DNA of 64,000 nt, taken from contig NZ_JAKQZG010000003.1 of NCBI RefSeq assembly GCF_024359545.1, positions 310,001 to 374,000 of the forward strand. Reading direction: 5' to 3'. Shown piece by piece: positions 49,334 through 58,962 of this stretch. Source of the stretch: Jiella marina. GTDB taxonomy: Bacteria; Pseudomonadota; Alphaproteobacteria; Rhizobiales; Rhizobiaceae. Both the position numbers and the translations under genes were made by a program. The notes below the pieces were generated by a model. That model was not told where the DNA came from, made no database searches, and saw only the letters and a list, made by a program, of their open reading frames with translations. The number at the start of each line of letters is the position of its first letter. The stretch's first letter is position 1.

Positions 49334-52300
49334 ATGCAGATCCTTCTCGTCACTCTTCTCGCCGTCTGGCTATGCTTGGCGGGGCTCGGTGCTGCCCACG
49401 CTGATCCGATCAGCGCGATCGCGGCCATCGGCTCGTTTCTCGCGAGCGGCACGTTCCTCGCCAATCTGGCGATCGCTGCCATCGGCACCGCGCTCAAGTT
49501 TGCAGTGTCCCTGCTGACCAAGCAGGAAAAGGCATCCGTCTCCGGTACGAAGACCGAGATCACGGTCGGTGGCGACACGCCGGCGTCCTTCATCATGGGG
49601 CGCTACGCGACACCGGGGCATCTCGTCTACGCCAACACCCGCGGCCGCAACAACGGCGCCGAGAACGCCTTTCTCGTCCAGGTGATCTCGCTCGGCGACC
49701 TTCCGGGCCAGAACATGACCGGGCTCTGGATCGACGACGAAAAGATCGACATCTCGGACTTCGATCCCGATGCGAGCTATTCCAGCGACGGATGGCCCGT
49801 GCCGGGCTTCGAAAGCGACGACAGCGGACAGACGCTCTGGATCCGCTATCACGACGGCACACAGACCGAATCCGACGCTCTCCTTGTCACGCAATTCGAG
49901 GACGATCCCGACTATCCCTGGGATGCCTCGATGGTCGGGCGCGGCGTTCCCTACATCGTGGTCACGGCCGTCTACGAGCCTTCGCTGTTTTCCGGCATCC
50001 CGAAGATCACCGTCGAGACGGATGGCATCCCCCTTTACGATCCGCGCCGCGATTCCTCCGTCGGCGGCGCCGGGTCGCAGCGCTGGTCCGATCCATCGAC
50101 ATGGGAGCCGTCGAACAATCCGATCGTTCAGGCCTACAACATCAAGCGCGGGATCCGCTACGAAGGCGAGTGGATCTGGGGTGGGCAGTCGACCAGCGCC
50201 TGGCAGTTGCCGCTCGCCAACTGGTTCGCGGCGATGAACGCCTGCGATGCGCCGATCACGCTTTCGGAAGGTGGGACGGAAAGGCAGTTCCGGTCGGGGG
50301 TCGAGGTCACCCTGGATGTCGAGCCGGCAGACGTGCTCGATGAACTCCTGAAGGGCTGCAACGGCCGGATTGCCGAGATCGGCGGCATCTACAAGGTCAG
50401 CGTCGGCGCGCCCGCAGCCCCGGTCTACTCGTTCACCGACGGGTCGATCATCATTACCCGGCCGCAGCAGATGGATCCGTTCCCGGGTCTGCAGCAGACG
50501 ACCAATGGCGCACGGGCGTCCTATCCCGAGCCGGAAGAAAAATGGGCATCGAAGGATGCGCCGCCCTACTACCGGAGCGATTTCGAGGCGCTGGATGACG
50601 GGCGGCGTCTTCTGGCGGACCTGCAGTTTCCGACGGTTCCCTATGCCACTCAGATCCAGCGGCTGATCAAAGCCGCGGTCGAGGATTCGCGGCGCTTCCG
50701 GACGCACCGGATCACGCTCCTGCCGGAGACGTGGGCATTCGAGCCGATGGATGTGTTCGCGTGGTCGTCGGACCGCAATGGATACGTCGAGAAGCGGTTT
50801 CTCGTCACGGCCGTCTACGGCGGCAGCAATCTCCTGCAGACGTTCGAACTGAAGGAGATCGATCCGTCCGACTATAGCTGGACGCCCGCGATCGACCAGA
50901 AGGCCTATTCCACCGGCAGGCCTGGCGCGATCCGGCCGACCCCGCAGTCTTTTGCTGGCTGGCAGGTCGCGGCGGCCGACATCTTCGATCCGGCGACCGG
51001 TCGTAGACGGCCGTCGATCGAGGTCTCCTATGCCGGAGGCCTGTTGGACATCACCGATATCCGGGTGCAGGTCCGGCTTGCGGCGACCGGCGACGTGATC
51101 TTCGACGCCACCAAGGCCTATGACGCGCCGCTTGAGCAGTCCTATTCGGTGGTGCTGAACGGCACGTTCCTGCCGGAGACCGCCTATGAGGCGCGGGGTA
51201 TATATCGCTCGGTGTCCGGGCGGCCCTTCGTGTGGTCTGACTGGCTGCCGGTCACCACCGGTGCGGAGGATCTCCGGCTCGGCCTCGAACAGCTTGCCCA
51301 GGCAGCGCGCGATCTGATCGACGGTCTCAGGACCGACATCGATCAGGCCGTTGCGGATGCCGACCAGCTCGCCGCCGATCTGCAGGCGCAGGCTCAGGCG
51401 CTGGCCGCAGAGGCGCAGGCGCGGGCTGACGCAGTGGCTGACCTGGCATCCGAAGACGAAGCCCTTGCTGGTCTGATCGCGGACGAGGAGGCGGCGCGGG
51501 TTGCGGCAATCGCGGATCAGGTGGACGCTCTCGACGCCGAGAGGCTGGCGCGCCAGCAGGCGGTCGCCGCTCAAGCCGCCGCTCTGCAGACCGAAGCCGA
51601 GCAGCGCCTTGCGGACATCAGGGTGCAGGCGAGTGATCTTCGAGCGCTCTCGTCGAGCCTCCTGGATATCGACGCGGTCGTCGCCGAGACCGCGACGCTC
51701 GGCCTCGACGACGTTCAGGAATTGCGGACCCGGCTCGACCTGACGCGCGACGCCATCACGGCTGCCTACACGCAGGCGATCACGCTTGCGACCGGGCCGG
51801 GCTCCGCTCTGGTCCAGCGCCTGGAAGTCCTGGAAGTCGAGATCGACGACGAGGCCTCAGCGCGTAGCGCCGAGGTGGAGCGGCTTGACCAAGCGATCGT
51901 GACGGGTGACGCGGCCGAGGCCTCTGCGCGCGAGGTGCTGTCCGTCCAGGTTCGCGGCGACTACGAGGGATCGGAGATCAGCCTCGCCGGCGGCATGATC
52001 GGCAGCCTGCGCAGCACCTTCACCTCCCAGTATCAGGCGATCACACAGAGCCTTGTCTCGATCCAAGCTGGCGTCGACGAGCAGTTCGACTTCTACACAA
52101 TCTGGCTGTTCGACGAGGACATTGAGGGCTGGAACGGCAATGGTCTGCCGACCTGGGTGTCGGGTGGGTGGATGCGGCCCGCGCAGCATCTCACCGATCC
52201 CTTCATCCTGTCGCCGGACGGCATCGGTGTTCCGGCGGACCAGTACGGCCAGGTGCGCATGCGCATCCGGCGGGTCGGCACGCCGGCATGGGAAGGCACT

Positions 52301-55300
52301 CTCTGGTGGAACAAGATCCCGGGCGATGCTTTCCAGGCTGTGCGCAGTCTGACCATCAGCGAGCCGGCCTTCAGCGACGACGACACCGCGGTGATCGTCT
52401 TCAGTCCGGAGGTCACCGGCTCAATCGAGAGACTGCGGATCGACCTGTCGACGGAGCAGTCCGCGGCAAACTACTTCGAGATCGACTGGATCGCGATCGG
52501 AAGACCCTCGCCCGGCGCATCGATCGCGTCCCAGGAGGAACTTCGTCAGACCCTCACCAACGCCATCGAGGCGGAGGCATCCTCCCGCCAGGCGCTGGCC
52601 ACCCAGCTGACCGGTCACGCCGATCCGACCGGCGCGACCCTCGGCGATCTCTCCTCTGGCCTGATCTACGAGGAACGCGTTGCGCGGAGCACTGCCGTCG
52701 CGTCGCTGACCGAGAGCATCACCGGGCTGGAATCGGCGATCAGCGATGCCGAGACGGGGCTCGCATCGACGGCGTCGGCCGTGGACAGCCTGACAACCCG
52801 AGTTGGCACGGCCGAGGCGACCCTTGCGGATCAGGGCGAGGCCATCGTTTCCAACTCGCAGGCGCTGACCGCCCTTGAGGGCGAGCTGGACGGCAAGGCT
52901 GACGCGTCGGCGGTCGATGCTCTGGAGCAGGAGATTGCCGTCCTCGGCGGAGAGGGCCTGCAAAGCCAGGCGAGCGCCATCCGCCGGGTCGAGGTGGCAC
53001 TCCTCGATCTGGCCATGGAGACGGCGGAGCAGGGTGCGGCGGATGCGGGGCGGGATCAGGCTGTGCACTCGGCCGTCGCCGGCGCTCAGCAACAGATCGA
53101 CGCCAATGCGAGGCGGCTTGAAGGCCGGATCGACGTCAATGCGGCGGCGATCACAACGCTGAATGCCGCGCTTCCCGAAAAGGCGAGCGTCAATGCGTTT
53201 AACTCGCTCTCAGCAGAGGTCAGCGAGCAGGGCGATGCCATCGATGCCAATGCCCAGGCCCTGACGTCTCTTGATCTCGTCGTCGCCGGCAAGGCGTCTG
53301 CCACGCTGGTCGACACGCTGTCAGGGACAGTGACGCAACAGGGCCAAGACATCGCAGCGATCAATGAGGCGATCACGTCTCTTGAAGGCGAGATCGATGG
53401 GAAGGCTGAGACATCAGCGCTAAGCAGCCTCGCCACGACCGTTTCCGAACAGGGCGACGCGATCGACGCGAATGCTGCTGCCGTGACCGGCCTGCAGAGC
53501 GAGATCGCCGACAAGGCGGAAGCCGCCGCCTTGAACAACCTGGCGACGACGGTGTCGGAACAGGGCGACGCCATCGACGCCAACTCCCAGGCGGTGACTT
53601 CGCTCTCGGCTGCGATCGCCGGCAAGGCTGATCTTTCCGCTTTCAACTTGCTCTCGACGACGGTCACCCAGCAGGGGCAGGCCATCCAGGCGAACTCGCA
53701 GGCGCTGACGGTCCTGACGGGTGTGGTGGAGGACAAGGCCGATGCCTCCGCAGTAGACGCGCTGGAGCAGGAGATCGCGGTCCTCGGCGGGGAGGGGTTA
53801 CAGAGCCAGGCCCGCGCCATTCGTCGGGTCGAGGCGTCGCTGCTTGCCCAGGATCTGGAAACGGCAGAGCAGGGCGCACTCGACCTGGAGGGCGACGACG
53901 CCAACCGGGCCGCCCTGGCTCAGGCCTATCAGCAACTCGAGGCCTATACCCGGTCGGTTGATGGCAGGGTCGATGCGCAGGCACAGCAGGTCTCCGGCAT
54001 CCAGGCGTCGCTCGCCGACAAGGCCGACGCCTATGCGCTGACCACCCTTGAGGTCATCGTCAGCGAGCAAGGCGATGCGATCGATGCAAACGCCGCGGCC
54101 GTCACTTCGCTTTCCGGGGCCGTTTCCAACAAGGCCGACCTCTCGGCGTTGCAGTCCCTCTCGACGACGGTCACGCAACAGGGGCAGAACATCGCGGCCA
54201 ACACCCAGGCCATAACCTCGCTTGGCGTCGAGCTTGATGACAAGGCAAGCGCGGACGCGCTCAGCACCCTCGGTGCGGTGGTCATCCAGCAGGGTGACGA
54301 GATAGACGCCAATTCGCAGGCAATAACATCGCTGGGCGCCGCCCTGGACGACAAGGCGGAAGCAAACGCGCTGAACTCCCTGCAGGCCACAGTCACGCAG
54401 CAGGGTCAGGACATCGACGCCAATTCGCAGGCTATCACCGCACTGTCGAGCGAGATTGCTGACAAGGCCGAAGCCTCGGCCGTCAACACACTCTCGACAG
54501 CGGTTAGTGAACTGGACGGCGCCGTCACCGCGCAGGGCGAGCAACTCACAGCCATCGAGGCCAGCGCTGACGAGTACAGCGCCGGCGGGCGTTTTCGTAC
54601 GGTGGTCACGGCGCAGCCTTCGGGCAGTGAAGCGACCATGGCCATGCAGGTGCGCGCCGGAGACGCCGACTCGTACCGGGACGCCGGCATCTTCCTGCGG
54701 GCGGGGAGCGGCGGCGCGAGTGAAGTCATCGTGTTTGCTGACCAGTTCACGGTCACGGACTCTCAGTCAGAGTATCTGCCGTTCAGCGTTGCGGGGGGAG
54801 TTCTGCAGGTCAATGCCGCGATCGTGGGCTCCCTGATCGTCGAGGGAACGATCACAGCGCAGCAGATCATCGCGAACGGCATCTCTGCGAGCTACGTCGA
54901 CACGGGCGAGGATATCTTCGCCGCAAGAAATACCGGCGCGGTCGATCTCAACAGAACAACTCTGCTGACGAGAACACTGGCAGTCGAGGACACCGAAACC
55001 GTGAACCTCGTGGCCAGCTACAACTCGAACACCGGCGCCACGCCCAATCTTGACGTTGGCTGGGCCGGCTTCATCGAGCTCTGGAAAGACAGCGTCATGC
55101 TGAGCCGGAGCCGCGTCATCGGACCGATCGTTGACCGGAAATTCGTCTCATCGGGCATCGTCTCGGCGGTCTACACCCACTCGGGGGCGACCGCGACAGC
55201 CGAGTTCAAGCTCATCATGGCCCTCGGCACCGGAGGAACGGTCGCCGACGAAGACTACAACAACAACAAGCTCGAATCGCAGAACGTGAGCTACTGCAAT

Positions 55301-55327
55301 CTCCAGACAACAAAGCTGAAGCGGTGA
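49334..55327 (+). CDS. Giant tail tip/host-specificity protein with 37-residue coiled repeats
   Basis: 1,997 residues. The N terminus is hydrophobic (MQILLVTLLAVWLCLAGLGA) as in gpJ/GTA megatron relatives. Residues ~75-540 form the baseplate-hub part (SGTKTEITVGGDTPASFIMG, ASMVGRGVPYIVVTAVYEPS, ADVLDELLKGCNGRIAEIGG, RTHRITLLPETWAFEPMDVF). A fibronectin-like region (~560-650) and an Ala/Gln-rich coiled coil (~665-775) follow. Residues ~1285-1742 are tandem 37-residue units (V-x-x-Q-G-D-A-I-D-A-N-x-Q-A-I-T-S-L). The C terminus (GGVLQVNAAIVGSLIVEGTI) is the DUF1983-type end that presents receptor binding. Confidence 0.92.
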   Translation: MQILLVTLLAVWLCLAGLGAAHADPISAIAAIGSFLASGTFLANLAIAAIGTALKFAVSLLTKQEKASVSGTKTEITVGGDTPASFIMGRYATPGHLVYANTRGRNNGAENAFLVQVISLGDLPGQNMTGLWIDDEKIDISDFDPDASYSSDGWPVPGFESDDSGQTLWIRYHDGTQTESDALLVTQFEDDPDYPWDASMVGRGVPYIVVTAVYEPSLFSGIPKITVETDGIPLYDPRRDSSVGGAGSQRWSDPSTWEPSNNPIVQAYNIKRGIRYEGEWIWGGQSTSAWQLPLANWFAAMNACDAPITLSEGGTERQFRSGVEVTLDVEPADVLDELLKGCNGRIAEIGGIYKVSVGAPAAPVYSFTDGSIIITRPQQMDPFPGLQQTTNGARASYPEPEEKWASKDAPPYYRSDFEALDDGRRLLADLQFPTVPYATQIQRLIKAAVEDSRRFRTHRITLLPETWAFEPMDVFAWSSDRNGYVEKRFLVTAVYGGSNLLQTFELKEIDPSDYSWTPAIDQKAYSTGRPGAIRPTPQSFAGWQVAAADIFDPATGRRRPSIEVSYAGGLLDITDIRVQVRLAATGDVIFDATKAYDAPLEQSYSVVLNGTFLPETAYEARGIYRSVSGRPFVWSDWLPVTTGAEDLRLGLEQLAQAARDLIDGLRTDIDQAVADADQLAADLQAQAQALAAEAQARADAVADLASEDEALAGLIADEEAARVAAIADQVDALDAERLARQQAVAAQAAALQTEAEQRLADIRVQASDLRALSSSLLDIDAVVAETATLGLDDVQELRTRLDLTRDAITAAYTQAITLATGPGSALVQRLEVLEVEIDDEASARSAEVERLDQAIVTGDAAEASAREVLSVQVRGDYEGSEISLAGGMIGSLRSTFTSQYQAITQSLVSIQAGVDEQFDFYTIWLFDEDIEGWNGNGLPTWVSGGWMRPAQHLTDPFILSPDGIGVPADQYGQVRMRIRRVGTPAWEGTLWWNKIPGDAFQAVRSLTISEPAFSDDDTAVIVFSPEVTGSIERLRIDLSTEQSAANYFEIDWIAIGRPSPGASIASQEELRQTLTNAIEAEASSRQALATQLTGHADPTGATLGDLSSGLIYEERVARSTAVASLTESITGLESAISDAETGLASTASAVDSLTTRVGTAEATLADQGEAIVSNSQALTALEGELDGKADASAVDALEQEIAVLGGEGLQSQASAIRRVEVALLDLAMETAEQGAADAGRDQAVHSAVAGAQQQIDANARRLEGRIDVNAAAITTLNAALPEKASVNAFNSLSAEVSEQGDAIDANAQALTSLDLVVAGKASATLVDTLSGTVTQQGQDIAAINEAITSLEGEIDGKAETSALSSLATTVSEQGDAIDANAAAVTGLQSEIADKAEAAALNNLATTVSEQGDAIDANSQAVTSLSAAIAGKADLSAFNLLSTTVTQQGQAIQANSQALTVLTGVVEDKADASAVDALEQEIAVLGGEGLQSQARAIRRVEASLLAQDLETAEQGALDLEGDDANRAALAQAYQQLEAYTRSVDGRVDAQAQQVSGIQASLADKADAYALTTLEVIVSEQGDAIDANAAAVTSLSGAVSNKADLSALQSLSTTVTQQGQNIAANTQAITSLGVELDDKASADALSTLGAVVIQQGDEIDANSQAITSLGAALDDKAEANALNSLQATVTQQGQDIDANSQAITALSSEIADKAEASAVNTLSTAVSELDGAVTAQGEQLTAIEASADEYSAGGRFRTVVTAQPSGSEATMAMQVRAGDADSYRDAGIFLRAGSGGASEVIVFADQFTVTDSQSEYLPFSVAGGVLQVNAAIVGSLIVEGTITAQQIIANGISASYVDTGEDIFAARNTGAVDLNRTTLLTRTLAVEDTETVNLVASYNSNTGATPNLDVGWAGFIELWKDSVMLSRSRVIGPIVDRKFVSSGIVSAVYTHSGATATAEFKLIMALGTGGTVADEDYNNNKLESQNVSYCNLQTTKLKR
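53190..54560 (+). repeat. Tandem 111-bp coding repeats in the tail tip gene
   Basis: About a dozen diverged 37-codon units, e.g. TVSEQGDAIDANAAAVTGLQ and TVTQQGQDIDANSQAITALS, with DKA/GKA linkers. A larger segment containing DALEQEIAVLGGEGLQSQA occurs twice (about 52,916 and 53,755), showing segmental duplication as well as tandem amplification. Confidence 0.85.
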
Positions 55328-55740
55328 CCATGCTTCACTTCGTTCTACACGACGCCGAGGGGCGTATCCGGCAGCAGGGCAACGCCTACGACGCGGACGA
55401 GGCCGAGATGCAGGCGCGGGACGGCCTCCGCGTGCTGATCCTGGACGCTCCCCTGGAGAGCTTTGGCGATCACTACGTCACCGACGGAGCGCTACGGCTT
55501 CGTCCGCCGATGCCCGCGACCATCGACAGGACGGCGATCGCCGCAGACGGCAATGAGGTTGCCCAGATCTCCGGCCTGCCGCTCGGCGCGGTCGTCACGG
55601 TCTCCGGTCCGGGAGGAGAACAGCAGATCACTGTCGACGACGGCGAGCTATCCCTCTCGGCCGACGTCGCAGCGACCTATCGCTTGGCGGTCGAGTGTTG
55701 GCCGTTCCGTCCGTGCCACTTTGAGGTTTCGACATCATGA
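55324..55740 (+). CDS. Tail-associated hypothetical protein
   Basis: 138 residues with GTG (55324) or ATG (55330) start, overlapping the tip gene stop. HFVLHDAEGRIRQQGNAYDA and LRLRPPMPATIDRTAIAADG, then LPLGAVVTVSGPGGEQQITV indicate two small beta domains; the second reads like an immunoglobulin-like carbohydrate-binding or adaptor domain. Its position after the tip protein suggests a fibre adaptor. Confidence 0.72.
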   Translation: MTMLHFVLHDAEGRIRQQGNAYDADEAEMQARDGLRVLILDAPLESFGDHYVTDGALRLRPPMPATIDRTAIAADGNEVAQISGLPLGAVVTVSGPGGEQQITVDDGELSLSADVAATYRLAVECWPFRPCHFEVSTS

Positions 55741-56138
55741 GAGCCCACCTGACAGCTGACATGGCCACGCTGCGACGAAACGCTCGCGCCCGGCTCGACG
55801 CAATCTTTGCCGACCGGCTGCCCGACGCCCGGCTGCAGGCCATCCGCCAGGCCAAGCTCTTTGAGGCCCAGATGGTCCTCACGACAGCGAGGCCGGAGAG
55901 CGAACTTCCTCCTCCTCTGCTCGGTGCGGAGGCCCGGACGCGCGGCATGACAGTCGTCAAAATGGCTCTGCTCGTCGTCAACCAGGCGATGGCCAGCGCT
56001 CAGGCTCTCGCCGCGGCCGAGGTCGAGAGGCAGCGCGCCCAGATGGCGATCGACGAAGCAGAAAGCCCCGCAGAACTGGACGAGATCCTCGCGGTGCACG
56101 CGGAACAGCACGGAAAGGACAGAACCCATGGCGGGTGA
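55737..56138 (+). CDS. Tail-region hypothetical protein, helical
   Basis: 133 residues rich in Ala, Arg and Glu: MATLRRNARARLDAIFADRL, KLFEAQMVLTTARPESELPP, AMASAQALAAAEVERQRAQM. Predicted mostly alpha-helical and possibly coiled-coil. Probably a fibre chaperone or assembly factor, because it overlaps the fibre gene by 11 bases. Family not recognised. Confidence 0.7.
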   Translation: MRAHLTADMATLRRNARARLDAIFADRLPDARLQAIRQAKLFEAQMVLTTARPESELPPPLLGAEARTRGMTVVKMALLVVNQAMASAQALAAAEVERQRAQMAIDEAESPAELDEILAVHAEQHGKDRTHGG

Positions 56139-57402
56139 AAGCTATTACGCTACCGGCACGGTCTCGGTCGGGTCGGGATCGACGACAGTCACAGGATCCG
56201 GTACGGCCTGGGTCGCCAACGGTGTCCAAGCGGGGGACTACTTCGCGGCCAACGGGCTGACGGCCCGCATCGCCGCGGTCAACTCCAACACCTCGATCAC
56301 GCTCGCCCGTGGCTGGCCGGGAACGGCGCTGTCGGCCGGGGACTATGAGATCCGCTTCACGCCAGGGGCAAGCCGGGTGACCGCGGCCCTCAACACCTTG
56401 ATCGGCCTTCTCGGCAACGGCATCCTCCAGTCGCTGGCGGGCCTCTCGGCGGCGGCGGACCGGCTGCCGTACTTCACCGGCGCCGGGTCTCTGGGACTCA
56501 CCCCTATAACGAACTGGGCGCGTGCCCTTCTGGACGATCCCGACAGCACCACGGCCCGCGTGACGATCGGCGCACACAACGCGGACAATCTGATCGCCGG
56601 CACGGTGGCAGATGCGCGTCTCCCCGGTCGCATTCAGGCTTCGGCGTCTAACATCTCCGACTACAACCAGGTCATCGAGAATGGTCTCTACCGGAGCGCC
56701 AGCGCCGTGAACGGACCCGCTGGCTTCCTCTCCAACGCCTTTGGCCTACTCAGGGTCGAGCGTTGGAGCGCCAGCGTCACGCAGACTGTCTGGCACCTCT
56801 CGTCCAGCACCTCTGGCAATACGCTCGCCTACCGGCGACAGGGCGACACCAGCACGGGGACATGGACGCCCTGGTACAAGGTGATGATCTCCCAGGAGGA
56901 GATGGACGCCCGCTACCTGCGGCGCGACGCCTCGGCTACGCCCTCGGTCGACAACGCCTACACGCTCGGCGCATCGGGCGCGCGCTTCTCCGCGCTCTGG
57001 TCGGCAACCGGCACGATCCAGACGTCCGACAGCCGCGACAAGGTCGTCGACGGAACGATCGATCCGTCGGTGGCCGGAGGGATCATCGATGCCGTCGAGC
57101 CTATTCTCTATCGCTGGGAGGTGGGCGGCCAGAACGTCGAGCGGACGCAGCATCCGGACGGTACGGTCACCGAGACCGTGACGCCCTATCCAGGCGAGCG
57201 GCTGCATGCCGGATTCTTCGCCCAGGACATCAAGGCGGCTCTCGATGCCGAAGGTGTCGATTTCGGCGCCTGGGGGCTCGAGGACAAGCTCGATCCCGAC
57301 AGCCGGCAGTTCATCCGGCCTGACGAGTTGATCCCGCTCCTATGGACCGAGCTGCGCGCGCTGCGGGCTCGCGTGGCGACGCTCGAGGCGAGCGGCTCGT
57401 AG
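56128..57402 (+). CDS. Tail fibre with C-terminal S74 intramolecular chaperone
   Basis: 424 residues. The N-terminal repeats YYATGTVSVGSGSTTVTGSG and AWVANGVQAGDYFAANGLTA are the fibre attachment domain common in phages. The middle VERWSASVTQTVWHLSSSTS resembles pyocin-knob modules. The C-terminal ~120 residues are Peptidase_S74: TSDSRDKVVDGTIDPSVAGG (catalytic Ser in SDSRDK), HAGFFAQDIKAALDAEGVDF, DSRQFIRPDELIPLLWTELR and a final coil RALRARVATLEAS. The domain trimerises the fibre and then cuts itself off. Two terminators follow. Confidence 0.92.
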   Translation: MAGESYYATGTVSVGSGSTTVTGSGTAWVANGVQAGDYFAANGLTARIAAVNSNTSITLARGWPGTALSAGDYEIRFTPGASRVTAALNTLIGLLGNGILQSLAGLSAAADRLPYFTGAGSLGLTPITNWARALLDDPDSTTARVTIGAHNADNLIAGTVADARLPGRIQASASNISDYNQVIENGLYRSASAVNGPAGFLSNAFGLLRVERWSASVTQTVWHLSSSTSGNTLAYRRQGDTSTGTWTPWYKVMISQEEMDARYLRRDASATPSVDNAYTLGASGARFSALWSATGTIQTSDSRDKVVDGTIDPSVAGGIIDAVEPILYRWEVGGQNVERTQHPDGTVTETVTPYPGERLHAGFFAQDIKAALDAEGVDFGAWGLEDKLDPDSRQFIRPDELIPLLWTELRALRARVATLEASGS

Positions 57403-57439
57403 GCGTCCACCTCCCAATCAATCGAAGATCATTCCGCCG

Positions 57440-57459
57440 CCGCCGCAAGGCGGTTTTTT
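57440..57459 (+). terminator. Terminator after the tail fibre gene
   Basis: CCGCC/GGCGG stem around GCAA (57440-57453) followed by six T residues. First of two tandem hairpins between structural and lysis genes. Confidence 0.8.
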
Positions 57460-57462
57460 CAT

Positions 57463-57492
57463 GCCCGGCGCTTCTGGCGGCCGGGCGTTTTT
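57463..57492 (+). terminator. Second terminator before the endolysin gene
   Basis: GCCCGGC (57463-57469) pairs with GCCGGGC (57480-57486), followed by GTTTTTG. It ends 13 bases before the endolysin start, so the lysis genes either need antitermination or their own promoter. Confidence 0.75.
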
Positions 57493-57504
57493 GTGTGAGG
57501 CAGT

Positions 57505-58896
57505 ATGCGCCCGATCAACGAAATCATCGTGCATTGCACGGCCACGCCGGCGGGCCGCGAGGTCAGCGTCGACACGATCCGCAGCTGGCACAAGCAGCGC
57601 GGATGGCGAGACATCGGCTATCATTGGGTCGTTCATCTCGACGGATCGGTGGAGGAGGGGCGACCTGTCGGGCAGGTCGGCGCCCACGTTGCCGGCCACA
57701 ACACCGGGACGATCGGCGTCGTCTATGTTGGCGGCGTCGACAAGGACATGCGCGCCAAGGACACGCGCACCGCGGCGCAGAAGGATGGATTGGAGAAACT
57801 CCTTCGCGATCTCATGTCGCACTATCCGTCCGTCACGAAGATCAGCGGGCACAATCAGTATGCCGCCAAGGCGTGCCCGTGCTTCGACGCTCGGCAGGAA
57901 TATGCGCAACTCCTCAGCGAGGTCGCGGCGCCGCCGACGGTGATCAATTCAGATGTCCCCGTCTCCGGCAAGGGCACGGTCACAGCCTCGACGCTCAATC
58001 TGCGCAGCGAGCCGAAGATGTCGGGACGCGACATCGGCGACATCCCGCGTGGCACGACGGTCGATATCTTCGGATCCGATGGCGACTGGCTCAAGATCAA
58101 GACGCCGGCTGGATATGAGGGATGGGTGGCGCGGCGCTATGTGGCCGTTGCCGGGTCTGATCCCATCGCGGATCCGAGCGCGCATTTCGAGACCACCGCG
58201 CCGGTCTACATGCGCCGGCTGATCGACGACATCCCGCAGTGGAGCGCGCTCGACGCGGCCGCGGCCTTCGGCAACTTCGGCCACGAGAGTGCCGGGCTTG
58301 AGATCCTCGAGGAAATCAGCGGCGGTGGCGGCTATGGCTGGCCGCAGTGGACCGGCTCGCGTCGGCGTGCCTACGAAACATGGTGCCGAGAGAATGGCCT
58401 CGATCCCGCATCCGACGAGGCGAACTATCGCTATGTCGTCATCGAGCTTCGCGGGCCGGAAGAGCGGACCATAGCAGCCGTCGCCAAGGCGAACGGCCTG
58501 GAGGCCAAAACCCTCGCATTCGAACGCTCTTTCGAGCGGGCTGGCGTCAAGCACGACGATCGCCGGCTCGATTGGGCAACGCGTGCCCTTGCCGCCTATC
58601 GCGCGGCGTATCCGAAACAGGAGATCGACATGTCGGCAGCACCAGCGGAAGAAGAGAAGACCGGTGGTCCGGTCGAGAAGATGATCGGCGCCGGGAAGGG
58701 CGCGGCTCAAGGGGCAGTTGGTGGCGTCACCATTGGCGGCGGCATCGTGATCATTGGCACGACGATGGGATGGCTACCGCCCGAAGCGGACACGGCCATG
58801 TTCGGCGCCGCGGTGACTGGTGTCCTCACTGGCTTTTCGAGCTTCGTCATGGCCTGCATCGGAGCATATCGCGCGCCGGCCAACGGCGGCTCCTGA
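57505..58896 (+). CDS. Modular endolysin: amidase + SH3 + lysozyme-like domain + C-terminal membrane hairpin
   Basis: 463 residues. Residues 1-140: Amidase_2/PGRP domain, NEIIVHCTATPAG (Zn His), IGYHWVVHLDGSVEEGRPVG, GHNTGTIGVVYVGG, ISGHNQYAAKACPCFDARQE (second His and Cys). Residues ~155-212: SH3, TASTLNLRSEP and GDIPRGTTVDIFGSDGDWLK. Residues ~230-370: phage tail-lysozyme-like domain, AAFGNFGHESAGLEILEEIS and GGYGWPQWTGSRRRAYETWC. Residues ~405-455: two hydrophobic helices, GGVTIGGGIVIIGTTMGWLP and AAVTGVLTGFSSFVMACIGA. It would cut both the amide and glycan bonds of peptidoglycan. The fused membrane part is unusual and could anchor it or act like a holin. Confidence 0.9.
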   Translation: MRPINEIIVHCTATPAGREVSVDTIRSWHKQRGWRDIGYHWVVHLDGSVEEGRPVGQVGAHVAGHNTGTIGVVYVGGVDKDMRAKDTRTAAQKDGLEKLLRDLMSHYPSVTKISGHNQYAAKACPCFDARQEYAQLLSEVAAPPTVINSDVPVSGKGTVTASTLNLRSEPKMSGRDIGDIPRGTTVDIFGSDGDWLKIKTPAGYEGWVARRYVAVAGSDPIADPSAHFETTAPVYMRRLIDDIPQWSALDAAAAFGNFGHESAGLEILEEISGGGGYGWPQWTGSRRRAYETWCRENGLDPASDEANYRYVVIELRGPEERTIAAVAKANGLEAKTLAFERSFERAGVKHDDRRLDWATRALAAYRAAYPKQEIDMSAAPAEEEKTGGPVEKMIGAGKGAAQGAVGGVTIGGGIVIIGTTMGWLPPEADTAMFGAAVTGVLTGFSSFVMACIGAYRAPANGGS

Positions 58897-58962
58897 TGAG
58901 ACGAGGCCCGAACGGCACGGCGGCCGTTCTGATCACGTTTGACTGGCTGATGGGGTGACCGG

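Noticed and set aside
49370-51574. 734-codon minus-strand ORF opposite the tail tip gene
   Set aside because: Arg-rich, motif-free product entirely inside a convincing plus-strand gene.
53086-53904. 272-codon minus-strand ORF in the tail repeat region
   Set aside because: Repeats keep the reverse frame open; composition is typical of an antisense shadow.
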